64,000 nucleotides of DNA from Pratylenchus scribneri (taxonomy: Eukaryota; Nematoda; Chromadorea; Rhabditida; Pratylenchidae). Below the pieces are notes generated by a model. That model did not search any database. It saw nothing but the letters and a program-made list of their open reading frames with translations, and had not been told where the DNA came from. The stretch is taken from contig JAQSEB010000111.1 in assembly GCA_030063045.1 (NCBI GenBank), forward strand, positions 124,001-188,000, written 5' to 3'. Position numbers and translations under genes: made by a program. Positions 25,723-38,400 of the stretch are shown one piece after another (within the stretch, counting starts at the first letter, position 1; each line of letters begins with the position of its first letter).

Positions 25723-26998
25723 AAACGCAAATTTTTTACTAAACTTTTATTCAAAATTTATGTATTTTATGTCTAGTAATAGTCGTTTTTAGTCAATATT
25801 ATATTTAATAAATTAAATTTAAAACATCATAAATAATTCGAAGAAAAAATTGGGAAAAAATGCACGAATGATCGTAACGAAAAGTGATAATTAAATGAAA
25901 TACTTTCAAAAATAAATTTAAATAATACTTTTAAAGTAGTAATTAGTAATTCAATTTAACATTGTACAGCTGAAACTTAAATTTCTCATTTTTAGTTGGA
26001 AAAATGGACTTTTTAATATATTAAATTTAATAAATTATCCGACCAAAAAAACGGAAAAAAGTTTGAATGAAAAAGAATAAAAATGAAATAATGGAATAAT
26101 ATTTTGAGTTCCTTATTAAACCAATTTGTCTGCTGACTGAATGCACAGAAATTGAATGAAAATTTTATTATTTTTACGGCTACCATTTTTCAATTCCACC
26201 TGTTCACCGACATTTGTTAATTTTGAATTTATGACGATTAAATTTTATTGGCCTTTAAATTTGTTCAAGGAATTGTGACCAAAATGGATTTGTAAAAATT
26301 TTAAATCTTTTATTTGGCTTTTTTAAAATGAAGAAAAATGAACTGGGAACATTTCGTGATTAAATGTGTTGGTGTTAATTTTGATTGAATTGGAAATAAA
26401 AAAATTTGTATTGAAATTTAAATTGTATTTGAAATTTCAATGGTTTTTGGACAATAAGAATAAATAATAATGGTCATGAATGTCACGCTATTAATAAAAT
26501 AAATAATGAATTTGTAATCTTTAAAAAATAATTTTATAAATGAATTTTTGGAAATTGAAATATAAATAAAATTACATCATAATTCATTTATTTAAAAAAG
26601 TCTCCTTGCAAATAGATGCATACTCTCACAATCAATAAAAAATTTAGAAATAAATTCCACAAATTTTTCCAATAAATTTTATTTAAAATTTATCCATCCA
26701 TATATTTTATATAGAAATTCCCCTCAATTCTCTCCAAATTATTGTTTATCCTTTTGTTCGCTTTTTTATGGCTCAAAGACCAAAAACACCGGGGACCGGG
26801 GCGGGGTCCCTTTAATGCAAGTGGCAAGAAGAAAACAATAAACAACCTCACAAAGCCCAGTCAAGCCCAATATTCTCCAACGAATATTTATTTATTTCTT
26901 CCAAATTGTCAATACAATTTTATTTTAACATTTTCACAAATTTGAAGTTCATTCCGATAATTTTTGAAATATTTCTAAGTTTTAATTCCCAAAAAAAA
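25723..26998. other. Divergent intergenic region
   Basis: Lies between the minus-strand receptor and the plus-strand hydrolase, so it holds both promoters. It is AT-rich apart from ACCGGGGACCGGGGCGGGG at about 26788, a GC-rich tandem of GGGGAC/GGGGCG words near a short open frame of unknown meaning. Confidence 0.45.
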
Positions 26999-27919
26999 AT
27001 GTCCCTCGTTCATTCTTTGCGAATTCCAATTGAAAAAAGTTTTGTGGGCGGATTTTTGCACGCAAATTTGTCAGCTGCCCAAGAAGGACACACTTTTGCC
27101 AAGGTTATTTTGGGTATATTCAAAAAATCAATCAATGTGTTTTGCATTTTAGGCTGGTGTTGTTCTCCTTTCCGGCGCAGGCGGCGGAGTTTATGGACCA
27201 ACTGGAATTTGGATGTCATTGGCCACACGTTTGGCCCAATCCGGTGTGCCAACAATTCGATTGGACTATCGGCGTCCAAATCACACTAAAACATGTGCCG
27301 CCGATTTGGAGGTGGCCATCAATTACCTCCATTCCCAATTTGGCATTCAAGTTGTTGGCCTCGTTGGCTGGTCATTTGGCAGGTACGAAAAATTATGGAT
27401 TCAATTTCAATAAATATTAAGCGCCCCATTATTCACGATGGCATCAAAAATGATGGAAAATTTGAATGGTAAAATGAAAGTGAAATTGGGTGCTTGCGCT
27501 ACGGTAGCCGCACAAACTGCGGATTCTTTTGGCATTCGGCAATGTGCACCAAAAGTGCCCATTCTTTTGGTACATGGCACAAATGATCGATGCCTTTCGC
27601 CAGAATGTTCAATGCGCCTCAAGGCAGAATATGATAAATGTGACCCAAAAGTGGAAGGAAAATGCAAGGCAATTTAATTATAATTTTAATTCACAAAAAT
27701 TTGTAATTTAATTCACAAAAATACATATATTTTAATTTAATTTAGTATTCAACATATTAAAATTCGGTCGATCATTCATTGGTACCATCGGCAAAAATTG
27801 GTTTGGATTGGATGAAAAGGGGACACGATTTGGCGGAAGCTCCCGGATGCATTGGAGAACGAGAATCGGTGAATGAACCAACTCGACACCAAAATGGGAC
27901 GCCAATTTCAATTAAATGA
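26999..27919 (+). CDS. Small alpha/beta hydrolase (dienelactone-hydrolase-like)
   Basis: Exon 1 starts MSLVHSLRIPIEKSFVGGF. Exon 2 gives GVVLLSGAGGGVYGPTGIW (oxyanion-hole loop), RLAQSGVPTIRLDYRRP and VVGLVGWSFG, the G-x-S-x-G nucleophile elbow completed across the next splice (GWSFG-SAPLF). Later come KVPILLVHGTNDRCLSPE (acid residue strand, Asp in HGTND) and a final exon with a DHSLVPSAKIGLDWMKR segment that would supply the catalytic His. The final exon joins in frame only through a GC donor (AAAT|GCAAGG at 27664), and then a one-base shift near 27768 is needed to reach the DHSL frame, which runs to TGA 27917-27919. About 230 residues. The substrate is unknown. The best-known proteins with this GAGGGxxGP loop are, from memory, mostly microbial, so transfer is worth testing. 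Confidence 0.75.
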
Positions 27920-29879
27920 TGAAAAAAACATTTCATTGAAAAAAAAAATAAAATGAACATAAAATATTTTTAATTAATATTTTTCATTTAATATATTTTT
28001 AAATTAATTAATTCTAAGAAGAATATTCAACATTATCCATATTAATTGTATTTTCATTAAATAATCTTTTTTAATTTAATATTTTGAATAATAAAAAATG
28101 GCAAAAACAATTTATTTTTTTTTATCCAAAAATGTTCATTGTTTTAAAGTGCAAGATTGCAAAAACAACAATCATAATCCAGTCATAATACTTTAATACT
28201 TAAATGGCAATGAAGAAATCAAGCGTACAAAATTCAAAATTGCGCAAAATGTGTGCGACAATTTGATTTTGAAAGAATAATTTGCAAAAATTGCTGGCGC
28301 CAGATGTTTGGCATTAAAAGGGTTCGCCATGTGAATTTTGATGACGATCAAAATTTTCCTATTGTTTGGCATTTTTCCAATTGCGCAAACCAAAATTATT
28401 AAAATTATGGTAGTATAAATTCGTGGGAAAACTGTCTAAATGATAGGAATAATTAAAAATTTTCACTTCATTTTGTTAGTTTCGAACTTAATTAGTCACT
28501 TTTAATTTATTATTTCAAACAGTAAATATTTTCTACTTTCCTTGACATTTCACCTTTTATTTTCACATTGAATGTCCTTTTATTTTTAAAGAAGAATTTT
28601 TATTAATAAGACAAAATGCAATATTTTCCAAATCATTTCTTTGACCAGGACAAAAAAAAAGGAAATTATCACAAAAAGATGAACAATTGAAAATACGTGA
28701 AATGTTGACAGGAAAAGGGTACTCATTAATAGAGATTAATCTAAACAAAGTCGAAGGAAATAATAATGCCAAAAAATTTTAATTTTCCCATATTTGCATC
28801 CGATATTAAATTATTTTGGCCCATAAATATTCTTAAAAGCACCATTAGTTCTGCGTAAATGAATTATTATTCAAATGTAATTGAAAAAGACTAAATTAAT
28901 GGATCACGGTTGACCTCATTTGAATTAAATTACTCAAATCCAAATCTTACTAAAGGTAAATAATTTAATTTCCTATTAAAATGCAGCTGCTTTTTTCCTC
29001 CCTATTACCAAAAAATTGAGTAAATTAAATTTCACCAAATGAAATAAAATATTAGTACAATAATTAAATATTCAAATTAAAATTAAAAGTGATGATAAAT
29101 TATTCTGCCGTAGAGCCGTCATTCCTCCATTTTTCACTTTTTTAACATTTTGAATTGAAACATTTGTATTTGTACCTCAAAATTAATGTCTGCCTATTAA
29201 AAATTATGGGTCCCACTATTTATTTTATAATTTTGGTAATTTTCAGTTATGAATCATCCCTACCAAAAATTATGAAACTCACTCCCTAGAGGTAATTTTT
29301 GGTTACTTATCAAAAATCTGACATCCAATTCATCAAATCAAGCCTGTTTAATATGAAAAATGCAGAATTTTACCAAGAAAATGCTTAGAGGGAACCAAGA
29401 AAAATTTGGTAGGAGGGCTCATAATGGAAAAGTATAATACTTTTTTATTCATTATTTTCGAGTACGAATGATCTATGAGAACATTTTAAAATTTGAAAAA
29501 CATTTGTATACCTTAGAATTAATGTCTGTCTATGTCTAGGAAAAAAATGATGGCTTCTCCTTATTTATTTTCAAATATAATTTAAAATTTTCGTTCATTA
29601 TTTTTGAGTGTCGAATGATATTTGATGTATGAGCAAATTTTGCAAATATCAAAAAAATTGTCGGAAAGAAAGAGTAGAAAAAAGTATATTCCATCGGGAA
29701 TTAACAGAAATCAAAAGTGACAATTTGTCGGCGCCAAAATTATAGTAATTTTCCCACCTCCTCCCCCAATTCCAATAACCATCATAAAATAACATTTATG
29801 AAAATGCACAAATTCGCCCTAAAAAATATTTAATTCACTCGGTGTTTTCATTTAAGCCCATATTCAATTTATATTCAAA
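27920..29879. other. Long intergenic region, AT-rich
   Basis: No gene was recognised. Two segments, about 29150-29230 and 29500-29575, share AATTAATGTCTG(C/T)CTAT and CATTTGTAT words, an old direct repeat in the promoter side of the next receptor gene. Confidence 0.5.
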
Positions 29880-32325
29880 ATGATCTCTGTTCGTCTATTC
29901 ATTGACATCAATTCCAAAATTTGCCTCATTTTTGGCGGTTTCCTCAATATTTTACTCGTTTGGTTGGTTTGCCGACGAACTCCAATGGAAATGCGTTCCT
30001 ATAGTAAAATTGTGCTCCAAACGTGTTTTTGCGATTTGGCCAACCTGATTTTGGGTGACATTGTCCAACCAGTACCATATTCCCTAATAATTTTTTAATT
30101 CATTCATTCAATTTTGAGGTTCTTTTCATTTATAATGGCATTGTGGTGGTTATCAGCAATGGAATTGCCGGCAATTTTCCTTGGCCCTATAATGGCTATG
30201 CCTACTATTTGTGGATTTTCTTCGCTTTCTTCGCCATCATTGGAATCATTGTCCAATTCCTTTATCGCTATTTAGTCGTTTGCAAGTAAGTTAGCATATT
30301 AAGGTATTAGTTAATTATCAAGAGGAGGCAAAAATTTAATTGGGAGAGGTACCCGAAAATCAGTGCTCAGTAGTTTAACGAGTTTTAAACAACAGCCAAA
30401 TCTAATTCCACTTTAACCTAAACATAATTCGTCCTATTTTATACGTATCCTACCCTACCCTAAACTCTTTGAGGTGCCGGATAGGGTTAGGGTAGGTAGG
30501 TTAGGCTATGCATTATGGCTTTTAACGGGATTAGGTTTGGATTAGGTTTTTAGGGTTTAGAATTTGCCATCTTATTTTCAGTCATTAAACTACCATGGAA
30601 GGCAAAATAATAAATTTTCGGTTGCCTCCCCCAATAACTAATTATTGTCAACCAAATAGTAATATTAAATTTTAAACATTGAGCCTTATTTTAGGGACTT
30701 GAGAATTGGGAATCGTGGCTATTTTGCAATGTTGGGTTTTGTTGCCGTTGGATTGGCGTTGTATTTTGTTTGGCTTCTGACTTTGGGTTTTCCCCCACCC
30801 GATGGAATTGTTGAGGACCCTTTCGTTGGCCAATTACTTGGCCATAATCAAACGGAACTGGGGAATGTGATAATGCATGGACGGAATCACATGGAGGAAG
30901 TGCCACCCGAAATTCGCATTCAATTGCTTGGAACCGGGGTTAGCCATTTTGAATCAGAGGATGGCATCAATATCTCAAAAAAATAATAGAAATTTTCAAG
31001 GGTCTAAAATTTTTGAAAATCGAAATTTCGAAGAGTCTAAAATTTTTCTAAAATCAAAATTTGGTCCAAAAAATGACCGAAATTTCGGACAGTAAGGAAT
31101 AAATCGAAAATCGATGCCATTCCTGTTTAGAATTAATTTACCCAAAATGGATTCTTTAGGGAGAAGCATTTTGGATAATGTGGCACATTGGCTTTGTCAC
31201 GACAATCATTGTCGTCTACGCATGCATCACATTTTTTGGCCGTAAAATTGTTATTTTCACCCGAAGGAATATGTCAAAAGAAATGAAGAAGAATGTGGAT
31301 TTGAATCGCCAATTGACGTTCAATCTGATTCTACAGGTCCAATTCCTTCCCCAAATACCGTATAACCTCCTTTAATTCCCCATCCTCGACTTTGAGGACT
31401 TAAAGTACTGGCAGAGTGAACTTAATTTTTTTTGCTTTTTCTTGGTTCCCTAAAGCTCAATCAGCCATAATTTGTTCAAAAATGTCCACAAATTATAAAA
31501 AGTTAGACCCTAAATTTTCTCATTTTTTTGATGAGTTGAAAAATAATCCCTTATGGCGAATAAAATGGGGTTATACGGTACTAATTTTTAATCTTTTTTT
31601 TCAAAAATTCATTTCCATTAAATTTAGGCAATTATTCCAATTGCGGCAATGCTTGGCTGGGTTCTTTGTGCCTATGCCTGCATTTTTGTGGTTTCCGGCC
31701 ATTGGTTCAATGTATTCACCAGTCTTTTTGCTACACCCACCCAAAATTGGACATCCGTTCTGAATCCATTGGTAAATTATAAAAGGGGAATATTTCACTT
31801 TTGGTCTTTTGGATTTATATTAATTTTTGCTTAAGACAATTAATATAAAGGGAAGGGGAAATTGCTTATTAATTCCAGGAATTATTTCTTCAATTAAATT
31901 CCAATAAAATATATTTTTTATAGGTTGTATTTAATTTGCAGAAAAAATAATGAATTTGTAAAAAAAAACTTTTTGGGTCAAAAAATGAAGGTTTATGATT
32001 TAAGCTAAATCAGACTTTTTTAAAATTCTTAATCTACCAAGTCCTGCTGGGTTCTAAACTTAATCTTAACCCTAAAACATGTTAAAGGAAAGAGGATTTC
32101 TCTAAATTAATATTTTTCTGCATTTTTTGAAAAATTAAATATTTTTCTTTCTCTTTATAGGTCACCATTTTGACCATCAAATCATATCGTCGTGCCGTTT
32201 TCGGTGGGGCAAGTCTAAGTCGTTCAAGTCATATTCATCCGACGAATGGAATTAACACTGGAACGGATATAAAAGAGAGGAAATCGGAGCGATCAGCGGA
32301 TTTGAGATCAAGTCAAAGATTTTGA
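29880..32325 (+). CDS. Nematode seven-helix chemoreceptor (Str superfamily, Srd/Str-like)
   Basis: Begins MISVRLFIDINSKICLIFGG with helix 1, then MRSYSKIVLQTCFCDLANLI; exon 2 gives VLFIYNGIVVVISNGIAGNF, YLWIFFAFFAIIGIIVQFLY and RYLVVCK at the end of helix 3. Exon 3 has helix 4 plus an extracellular loop with an NQTELGN glycosylation site; exon 4 has helix 5 (WHIGFVTTIIVVYACITFFG), then MKKNVDLNRQLTFNLILQ, with helix 6 in the next exon (AIIPIAAMLGWVLCAYACIF). The last exon has LNPLVTILTIKSYRRAVFG, the (N/D)Pxxxx..K.YR motif of nematode Str/Srd receptors. TGA is at 32323-32325. Length is about 330 residues. Two introns carry inverted-repeat elements. Confidence 0.8.
30322..30640. mobile_element. 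Foldback element with telomere-like core (receptor intron)
   Basis: The outer arms (GAGGAGGCAAAAATTTAATT near 30322; AAATTTTCGGTTGCCTCCC near 30614) are inverted. The inner arms CCTACCCTACCCTAAAC and GGTTAGGGTAGGTAGG face each other around 30445-30510. It sits in the intron after the receptor's YLVVCK codons. Confidence 0.65.
31356..31580 (+). mobile_element. MITE family B, best-preserved copy
   Basis: 225 bp with ends TACCGTATAACCTCC and GGGGTTATACGGTA. Internal words TTTAATTCCCCATCCTCGAC and GGTTCCCTAAAGCTC are shared with 53029-53235 and, inverted, with 5070-5295. It is located in an intron of the Str-type receptor. Confidence 0.85.
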
Positions 32326-32433
32326 AGGAAATGAAAATGAAAATTAATTGGAAAAAAAATGAATGAAAAATATTTTGTAAATGTTCAATATTTAATTTGT
32401 ATTTTATTATTTTAATTGGATAATTCGGATGAA

Positions 32434-34057
32434 TTATGGAATTTGCCATTGTAATTTTAATTGTCCAAAATGCACTTTAGCTTCTTCCTCTCCTCCCCGG
32501 GACCTCGGTTGCATATTTCTTCGTTGGTTTTTGCCCATAAATTTCAAGAAACGAATATAAACAATCATTGTAATTGCGGCATAAATATAAAGTAACTAAA
32601 ATAAATAATAAATTAAAATTATTATCAAATTAATTAACCGTATTGATTAAATTATAATAAAAGCTATATTCCATTGTTGAAATTGTGAATCGATTTAATC
32701 TAATTAAAATGACACAAATTGAATAAATGGAATAAAGAAGGGCATAGGCAATGTCCATTGGCAAAATCAAACGCATTGCCAATGAATTCTCATTCAGCTG
32801 AAAATTCTTTGCCAAACTATAATTTGCATAATTTTTGCTAAAATCAAAATAATTATCATTTTTGGGTCCAATCCAAATTCTCTCACCTTTGTGCCCGAAT
32901 CCGTTTATTCAAGACGGTAATTCGCCAATCGCATAATGCCGTGAAAATCACCACCAAAAGTGCCAAAATATTCACAATTAAACTTGCCGTTGAACTGTAC
33001 GCCGAAGTTAAATATGGCATCCCTTGAAGGGCCATTTCCGGGACGGAAAATGCCGCAATCAAAATGAAGGCCAAATAAGCAACGGAGAATATCCACTTTA
33101 AATTTATTGGTAAATTTTACAAAGTAAATTGAATCAAAACGTACAATAATTGTGACCATCCAAATGCCAAGCCATTGGCCTTCTCTTTCGTATTTTGCGG
33201 CCAGCAGTGTGGCCCGAACCCTTTCAACCATAACACAAAAATGGAGGGCAGGATAGGCGATGGATTGCATATTTGTTGGGCCATAGAAAAGTGCAACCAT
33301 CCAAAGTGGGGTCATCAATTGGCATGGATCCATGTAGAAGAAAAGGAGAATCTTTTTGAGAATATATTTATAATATTATAATTAGGGAAAAACCCGATAA
33401 CTAAGAAGCCAAGAAAATTGACCAAAAATGGCAATGAAATAGATAAAAACAATGTTGGAAAAAAGAAGCTGAAAATTTTGGTGTTACGACAATTGGGGAC
33501 GAAACGGTCTAATGTCGAAGGTTGAAAAGCTGCAAGGTCAATTTATATGGCATTTAATTAGGTATAAAATTAGCTCTACAAATGATATTAAAAGCATTGG
33601 CCGAAATTTAATATTTGCCGAGTTATGGCCAAAAAACCGCTGATTTTGTAAAAATTATGATTTAGTCATTTTTGGCCATAACTCAGCAAATATTAAATTT
33701 GGACCAATTCTTCGATAAAATTTTGTAGCTAATTTTATACCGAATAAAATGCAATATAAATTGACTTTACAGCTTTACAATCTTCGATTTTAGACCGTTC
33801 CGTCCTCAATTGTCGTAAAGTAAATTTAATTCCAAAAAATATTTGGAAAGAATATTTTCCATTAATTAATTATAATTTACCATTAAATTTCCATGGATCA
33901 AAATTTTATGTTTAAAATATTGAAAAATGAGAATTCCAATGAAAATGAGTGTAGCAAACAAAAGTGGCAATTGGCCATAGAGGAGGAAATGGCCAAATGT
34001 TGAATTGAGGATATTTTCAATTTCATTGCATTTTGATTGGATGGAATTATTATTCAT
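32434..34057 (-). CDS. Nematode seven-helix chemoreceptor (Sra superfamily, Srab/Sre-like)
   Basis: Starts MNNNSIQSKCNEIENILN, followed by helix 1 LPLLFATLIFIGILIFQYF. The exons then give NIVFIYFIAIFGQFSWLLSY, WMVALFYGPTNMQSIAYPAL, the post-helix-3 block FCVMVERVRATLLAAKYE, a SVAYLAFILIAAFSVPEM helix, IVNILALLVVIFTALCDW, then SLAKNFQLNENSLAMRLILP (the xxFQxxEN motif), two more helices and a basic Arg/Lys-rich tail ending LKLQWQIP; the stop complement is at 32434-32436. It is convergent with the Str-type receptor, with only about 100 bp between stop codons. The intron after helix 1 contains a 334-bp foldback element. Confidence 0.78.
33484..33817. mobile_element. Full-length foldback MITE in a receptor intron
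   Basis: 334 bp, an inverted repeat over nearly its whole length. TACGACAATTGGGGACGAAA at the left pairs with GTCCTCAATTGTCGTA at the right, and GGCCGAAATTTAATATTTGC near the middle pairs with GCAAATATTAAATTTGGACC. No coding capacity. Confidence 0.88.
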
Positions 34058-35482
34058 CTAAAGTTGGTAAATTCGAGACAATTTATATAATATATAACAC
34101 ATTTCGATTTTTTCATTTTATAAAATATTATTTTTTAAAAATGAGCAAAAATTTTGAGCACGGATGGTCGATTACGTGCATGGACTTTTAAAATTGATAT
34201 ATCGAAAATTGTGCAAATTGGTAAGCAAAGATGATTAATATTCACATTGGGATTTCATTTTTCATTCGAAGCCGTAAAATTTTAATGAGGTAATCGTCTT
34301 TAGAGCAATGCTAATTAATTAATAAATACAAAAAATGATCAAAAAAATTCAAAATAAAATTTTTTAGCTACCATATTTTTTTTTTTATTAAAAATTGCCA
34401 AACATTAGAAAAATTTAAATTGTATCGAATTTTACATTTAATTTTAAGCTTTTCAATTCTTTAACATTTTCTCGTATATTCTTTTTTCGCTTTTTTGAAC
34501 TGAAATTTAGAATTTATTTATTCAAAAATTTATAAAAGAAAAAAGGAAGGAATTTTGAATTACCTAAGTATTTATTTTCATCAACAATGAATATTTGTGG
34601 GTATGGTACGAAAAGATGGAAATGCCCTAAAGGAAAATTCACAGCTTAATAAAGGACAAAAAGAAAAATTTTTACGAAAATGAATATGAATATGGTAATT
34701 GGTAACAAGAAAAATTTTTACGAAAATGAATATGAATATGGTAATTGGTAACATTTTATTAAAAAGGTCAAATGAAATAAATAAAAAAATGAGGGGAATG
34801 GAGAAAGGGCAACAAATGGCATTGGCATTGGCATATGAAAAAGGAAAATGAGAGTGACCAAATGAATATTAGGTAATCATTTTTGCAAATTAATTTGTAC
34901 AATATTTTGTAAGTTGGCCAAAAAGGGATTAAAATCGGGCAAACTTATCAGTATTCATTATTTTAAACATTTTAGGGAAAATATTTAAAAAATTTGCTAT
35001 GAAATTTATTTTAGCTAAATTGATCCGATTATTAATTTATAGTGTGGAATTAATTTTGATAAATTTGATCATTTTAATTAAGGGACAAAAAATTGGAATT
35101 CATTTGTAATTTAATTAAAATATATATTTGTAAAAGGAATTGTGGCCAAGTTGATTTATGGCCTAAAATTTATTTATATTATTTTCTCATTGCAAAAAAT
35201 ACATTATTTTCTTTTTCGTTCAAATCCAAACATTTTTTCATCTCATAATGAATAAATTTTGTGCTTTGTCCAAAATATTTTGGGCATCAAATTAAACCAT
35301 CAAAATCAAATTCAAACAATAAAATTAAAAACAGTTTGGTTCGGTTCGCTAAAATGTGGATGGATTTATTTTAATATTTGCATAATAAATTGACGCAAAT
35401 AAAAATGGAAAATTGAAAAAATTATAAGGCATAAAAATGAGTGAAAATTTGGGCAAAAAGGCCATTTATAAAATCCACAAAA
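34058..35482. other. Intergenic, AT-rich, with a 46-bp tandem duplication
   Basis: Divergent promoters of the minus-strand receptor and the chitinase. Apart from the duplication at 34662-34753 it holds only AT-rich sequence. Confidence 0.5.
34662..34753. repeat. Perfect 46-bp tandem duplication
   Basis: Two adjacent identical units (34662-34707 and 34708-34753), each starting AGAAAAATTTTTACG and ending TAATTGGTAACA. Identity suggests a recent slippage or duplication. Confidence 0.95.
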
Positions 35483-38400
35483 ATGGAAACTAAAAATGTA
35501 TTAATTTTAATCTTTTTCGGAATTATTTGCTGTTTTCCCATTGGTAATTTTAATTTTATTTAAATTATAAAAATTCCCTTATTTTTAAAAGTTTTCACCA
35601 AAAAATCAAGCAAATTTCTGCGTCCATGTTATTTTACAAATTGGGCCCAAAGTCGAAGTGGAAGGGCCAAATTTGAGCCCGAAGATTATGTTCCCGGCCT
35701 TTGCACGCATATTTTCTATGCATTTGGCTCATTCAATTCCAGCTTTATTCCAATGTACAAATTCAAATTAATTCCATAATGAAAATATTAAATTGGCAAC
35801 AAAATTAAATTTTTGTGTGAATATAATTTTAAGGCTGTTTAACTTGCTATTATAAAATGTTTAATAGAGTCAAGAGTCCGGAATCCTTATATGGAATTAC
35901 TCAAGGGCATTCTAATTCTGATAGTGAGATTATAGAATAATATACAATATATGGTATATGAATTTAATTCCAAAATATTTATTTTTGAAGTATAATTTCT
36001 TTTTGTCAGATATGACCAAAAATATTAGGCTGCTAAAAATTATAATTTTTTATTAATAGAATTAAATATAAATATTAATATAAACAAAACAATATTTTAA
36101 TGAAAGTTATTGGACAATGGTATGGGATTACATCTTGTTAAGTCAAGGCGGAAAACTTCTCATAAATGAGTCTAATTTGGTCACATTTTATGGCTCTAAA
36201 ATACCAAATTTTTCACATCTAAAATTTTTGTCAAATTATTTTTTTTCGTTAAAAATTAAAATGATTTTAATTCAATAATATAGCAATATTTTTTGAATAT
36301 TTAGCCCTGGTGATCCATCAGTGGATTTGCCCAATGATTCTGATCCAATTGGACTATACGGTCGAGTGAATCGATTGAAGGTGGGAATATTTTTGCCAAA
36401 CTCTTTTTTAATGCATTTTTTGAACAGAAATACGATCCACAATTGAAAACATTGCTTTCATTTGGTGGATGGACATTGAGCACGGAAACCACTCTTTTCA
36501 GTGAAATGACCGCAAAGTCCCAAAATGGCAATTTAATTTATTCATTTTTGATTTTTTAAGTTCCACCGCTCGAGCCACTTTCATCAATTCTTCAATTGCC
36601 TTTTTACGTAAATACAATTTTGATGGCATCGACTTAGATTGGGAATATCCGGACTCAAAAGAGAATTTCAATTCACTTCTGAAAGTAAGGGAAATTGGGG
36701 GGGGGGGGGCGCAAAGCTATTCAAATAAAAATGGTGGAATTATGTTATTTGCCCTTAAATTTATGGCCAAAATTGGATTATTTTCTGCTCCCAATTCCCA
36801 AAATAGGATTTTGGTAATCTCAAAAAAGATCAAAATTCATTTATTAAATAAAAATTAAGATATGAGAACTATAATATTTTTTTGAATATTAATATTAGTC
36901 CTAATCTATGGCTAAAGTTGTTTGGAGTGAAAGTTTAGCCTAGGCCCTCTCGCCCCGGGCCTTCGATGGAGGCCTAAGCTCCCGGTGGCCTGATGAACGT
37001 AACAGGGATAAGGAAAAAATCGACTTTAAATTAATCTTTAATATAATAGATGTGAAAAAAGTGATAATAATTTGAAGGTTAAAAAGAAATGAGAAGAGGA
37101 AAAAGGATGAGATGAGTTAAAGGCATTGGGGCAATATTTAATTGATAGGGTGATGGGTGACGAAGAAATTAGACAGAAATGGGATACTGTAAGGCAAATA
37201 GGAAAGGTTCTCACTCATCAGCAGCAGGCATTAGAATTTTGTGGCATTCAAAGTTGGCACGCTTACCCAAAAATCAAAATTAATTTATTAAATAAAAATT
37301 TAGAATAATTTTGGCTTATTAATTTTAATTAAATAATTATGTGAATAATTAGAAAATTATGCATTTTTAAAATTGAATTTGCCATCAAATAAATATACTA
37401 AAATATTTGGCGAATTTTGTGAAGGAATTTTATGAAGCTGCTGAAGCAGAGTCATGCTCAAGTGGAAGGCCAAAATTGTTGGCTGTGGCCGCCGTTTCAG
37501 CAGGAATACCAAGAGCAAGAAATTCATATGACATTGCAACAATCGCAAAGTGCTTCTCAAATTTATTCGAAATTAAAATAATATTATTCCACAGATATTT
37601 GGATTTTATCAATTTGATGAGCTATGATTTCCATGGGACCTGGGAAAGGCAAACTGGATTCAATTCACCCATTTATGCAAACGATTCATGGAATATTGTA
37701 TGGATAAAATTAAAATTATAGAGATAATATTAATTTGCCAAAAAAAATTAATTTGCCGAAATTCTTTCGTATGGAAAAATATTAAATTTTTGAGACGATA
37801 TAACTTGGCCATAATTAGGTATTAGGGCTCAGGTTTAGGTTCAGGGCAGGCAAGGGATTAGGGATTCTTAAAGAAGTCTGATTTGGCCAAGTAATATGGC
37901 CTCAAAAAATAATAATTTTCGACATGAAAGAATTTCGGCAGATTAATTATTTTTTCTATAAATTAATATTGTTTATTATCTCATTATTTATGGAAATAAA
38001 ATGGCAAAAAAAAAAGAGTATTGAAAATGGCGGAAAGATTAAGTGGTTCGAGACCCTCAAAACACTCTATACCAAATCGATATTCTTCGAGACGCATGGT
38101 TTGATAACGAATTTTAGGTTTTACCAATTTCAATTCAGTTTTGAACCAAAATAAGATGGTTTAAATGGTTTAATACTCCTAATTTTTTATCTTCCAAATT
38201 CTTGATGAGATCTATCGATTGGGCAAAGGGATTAGGGTCTAGGACAAACCATTAAAACCGCTAAGACCTTCGCCATTTTCAACGTTTTTTTTTGCCAAAT
38301 TAAATACCATCTTTTTTATAATGATTACTATTATTTTTTTGAAGGAAGCGGCAGCCAAATTTTGGAATGAACAAGGGATGCCAAAATCCAAAATTATCAT

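Noticed and set aside
30430..30520. Interstitial telomere
   Set aside because: Only short TTAGGGTAGG-like words facing their complement in the centre of a foldback element, not a tandem telomeric array.
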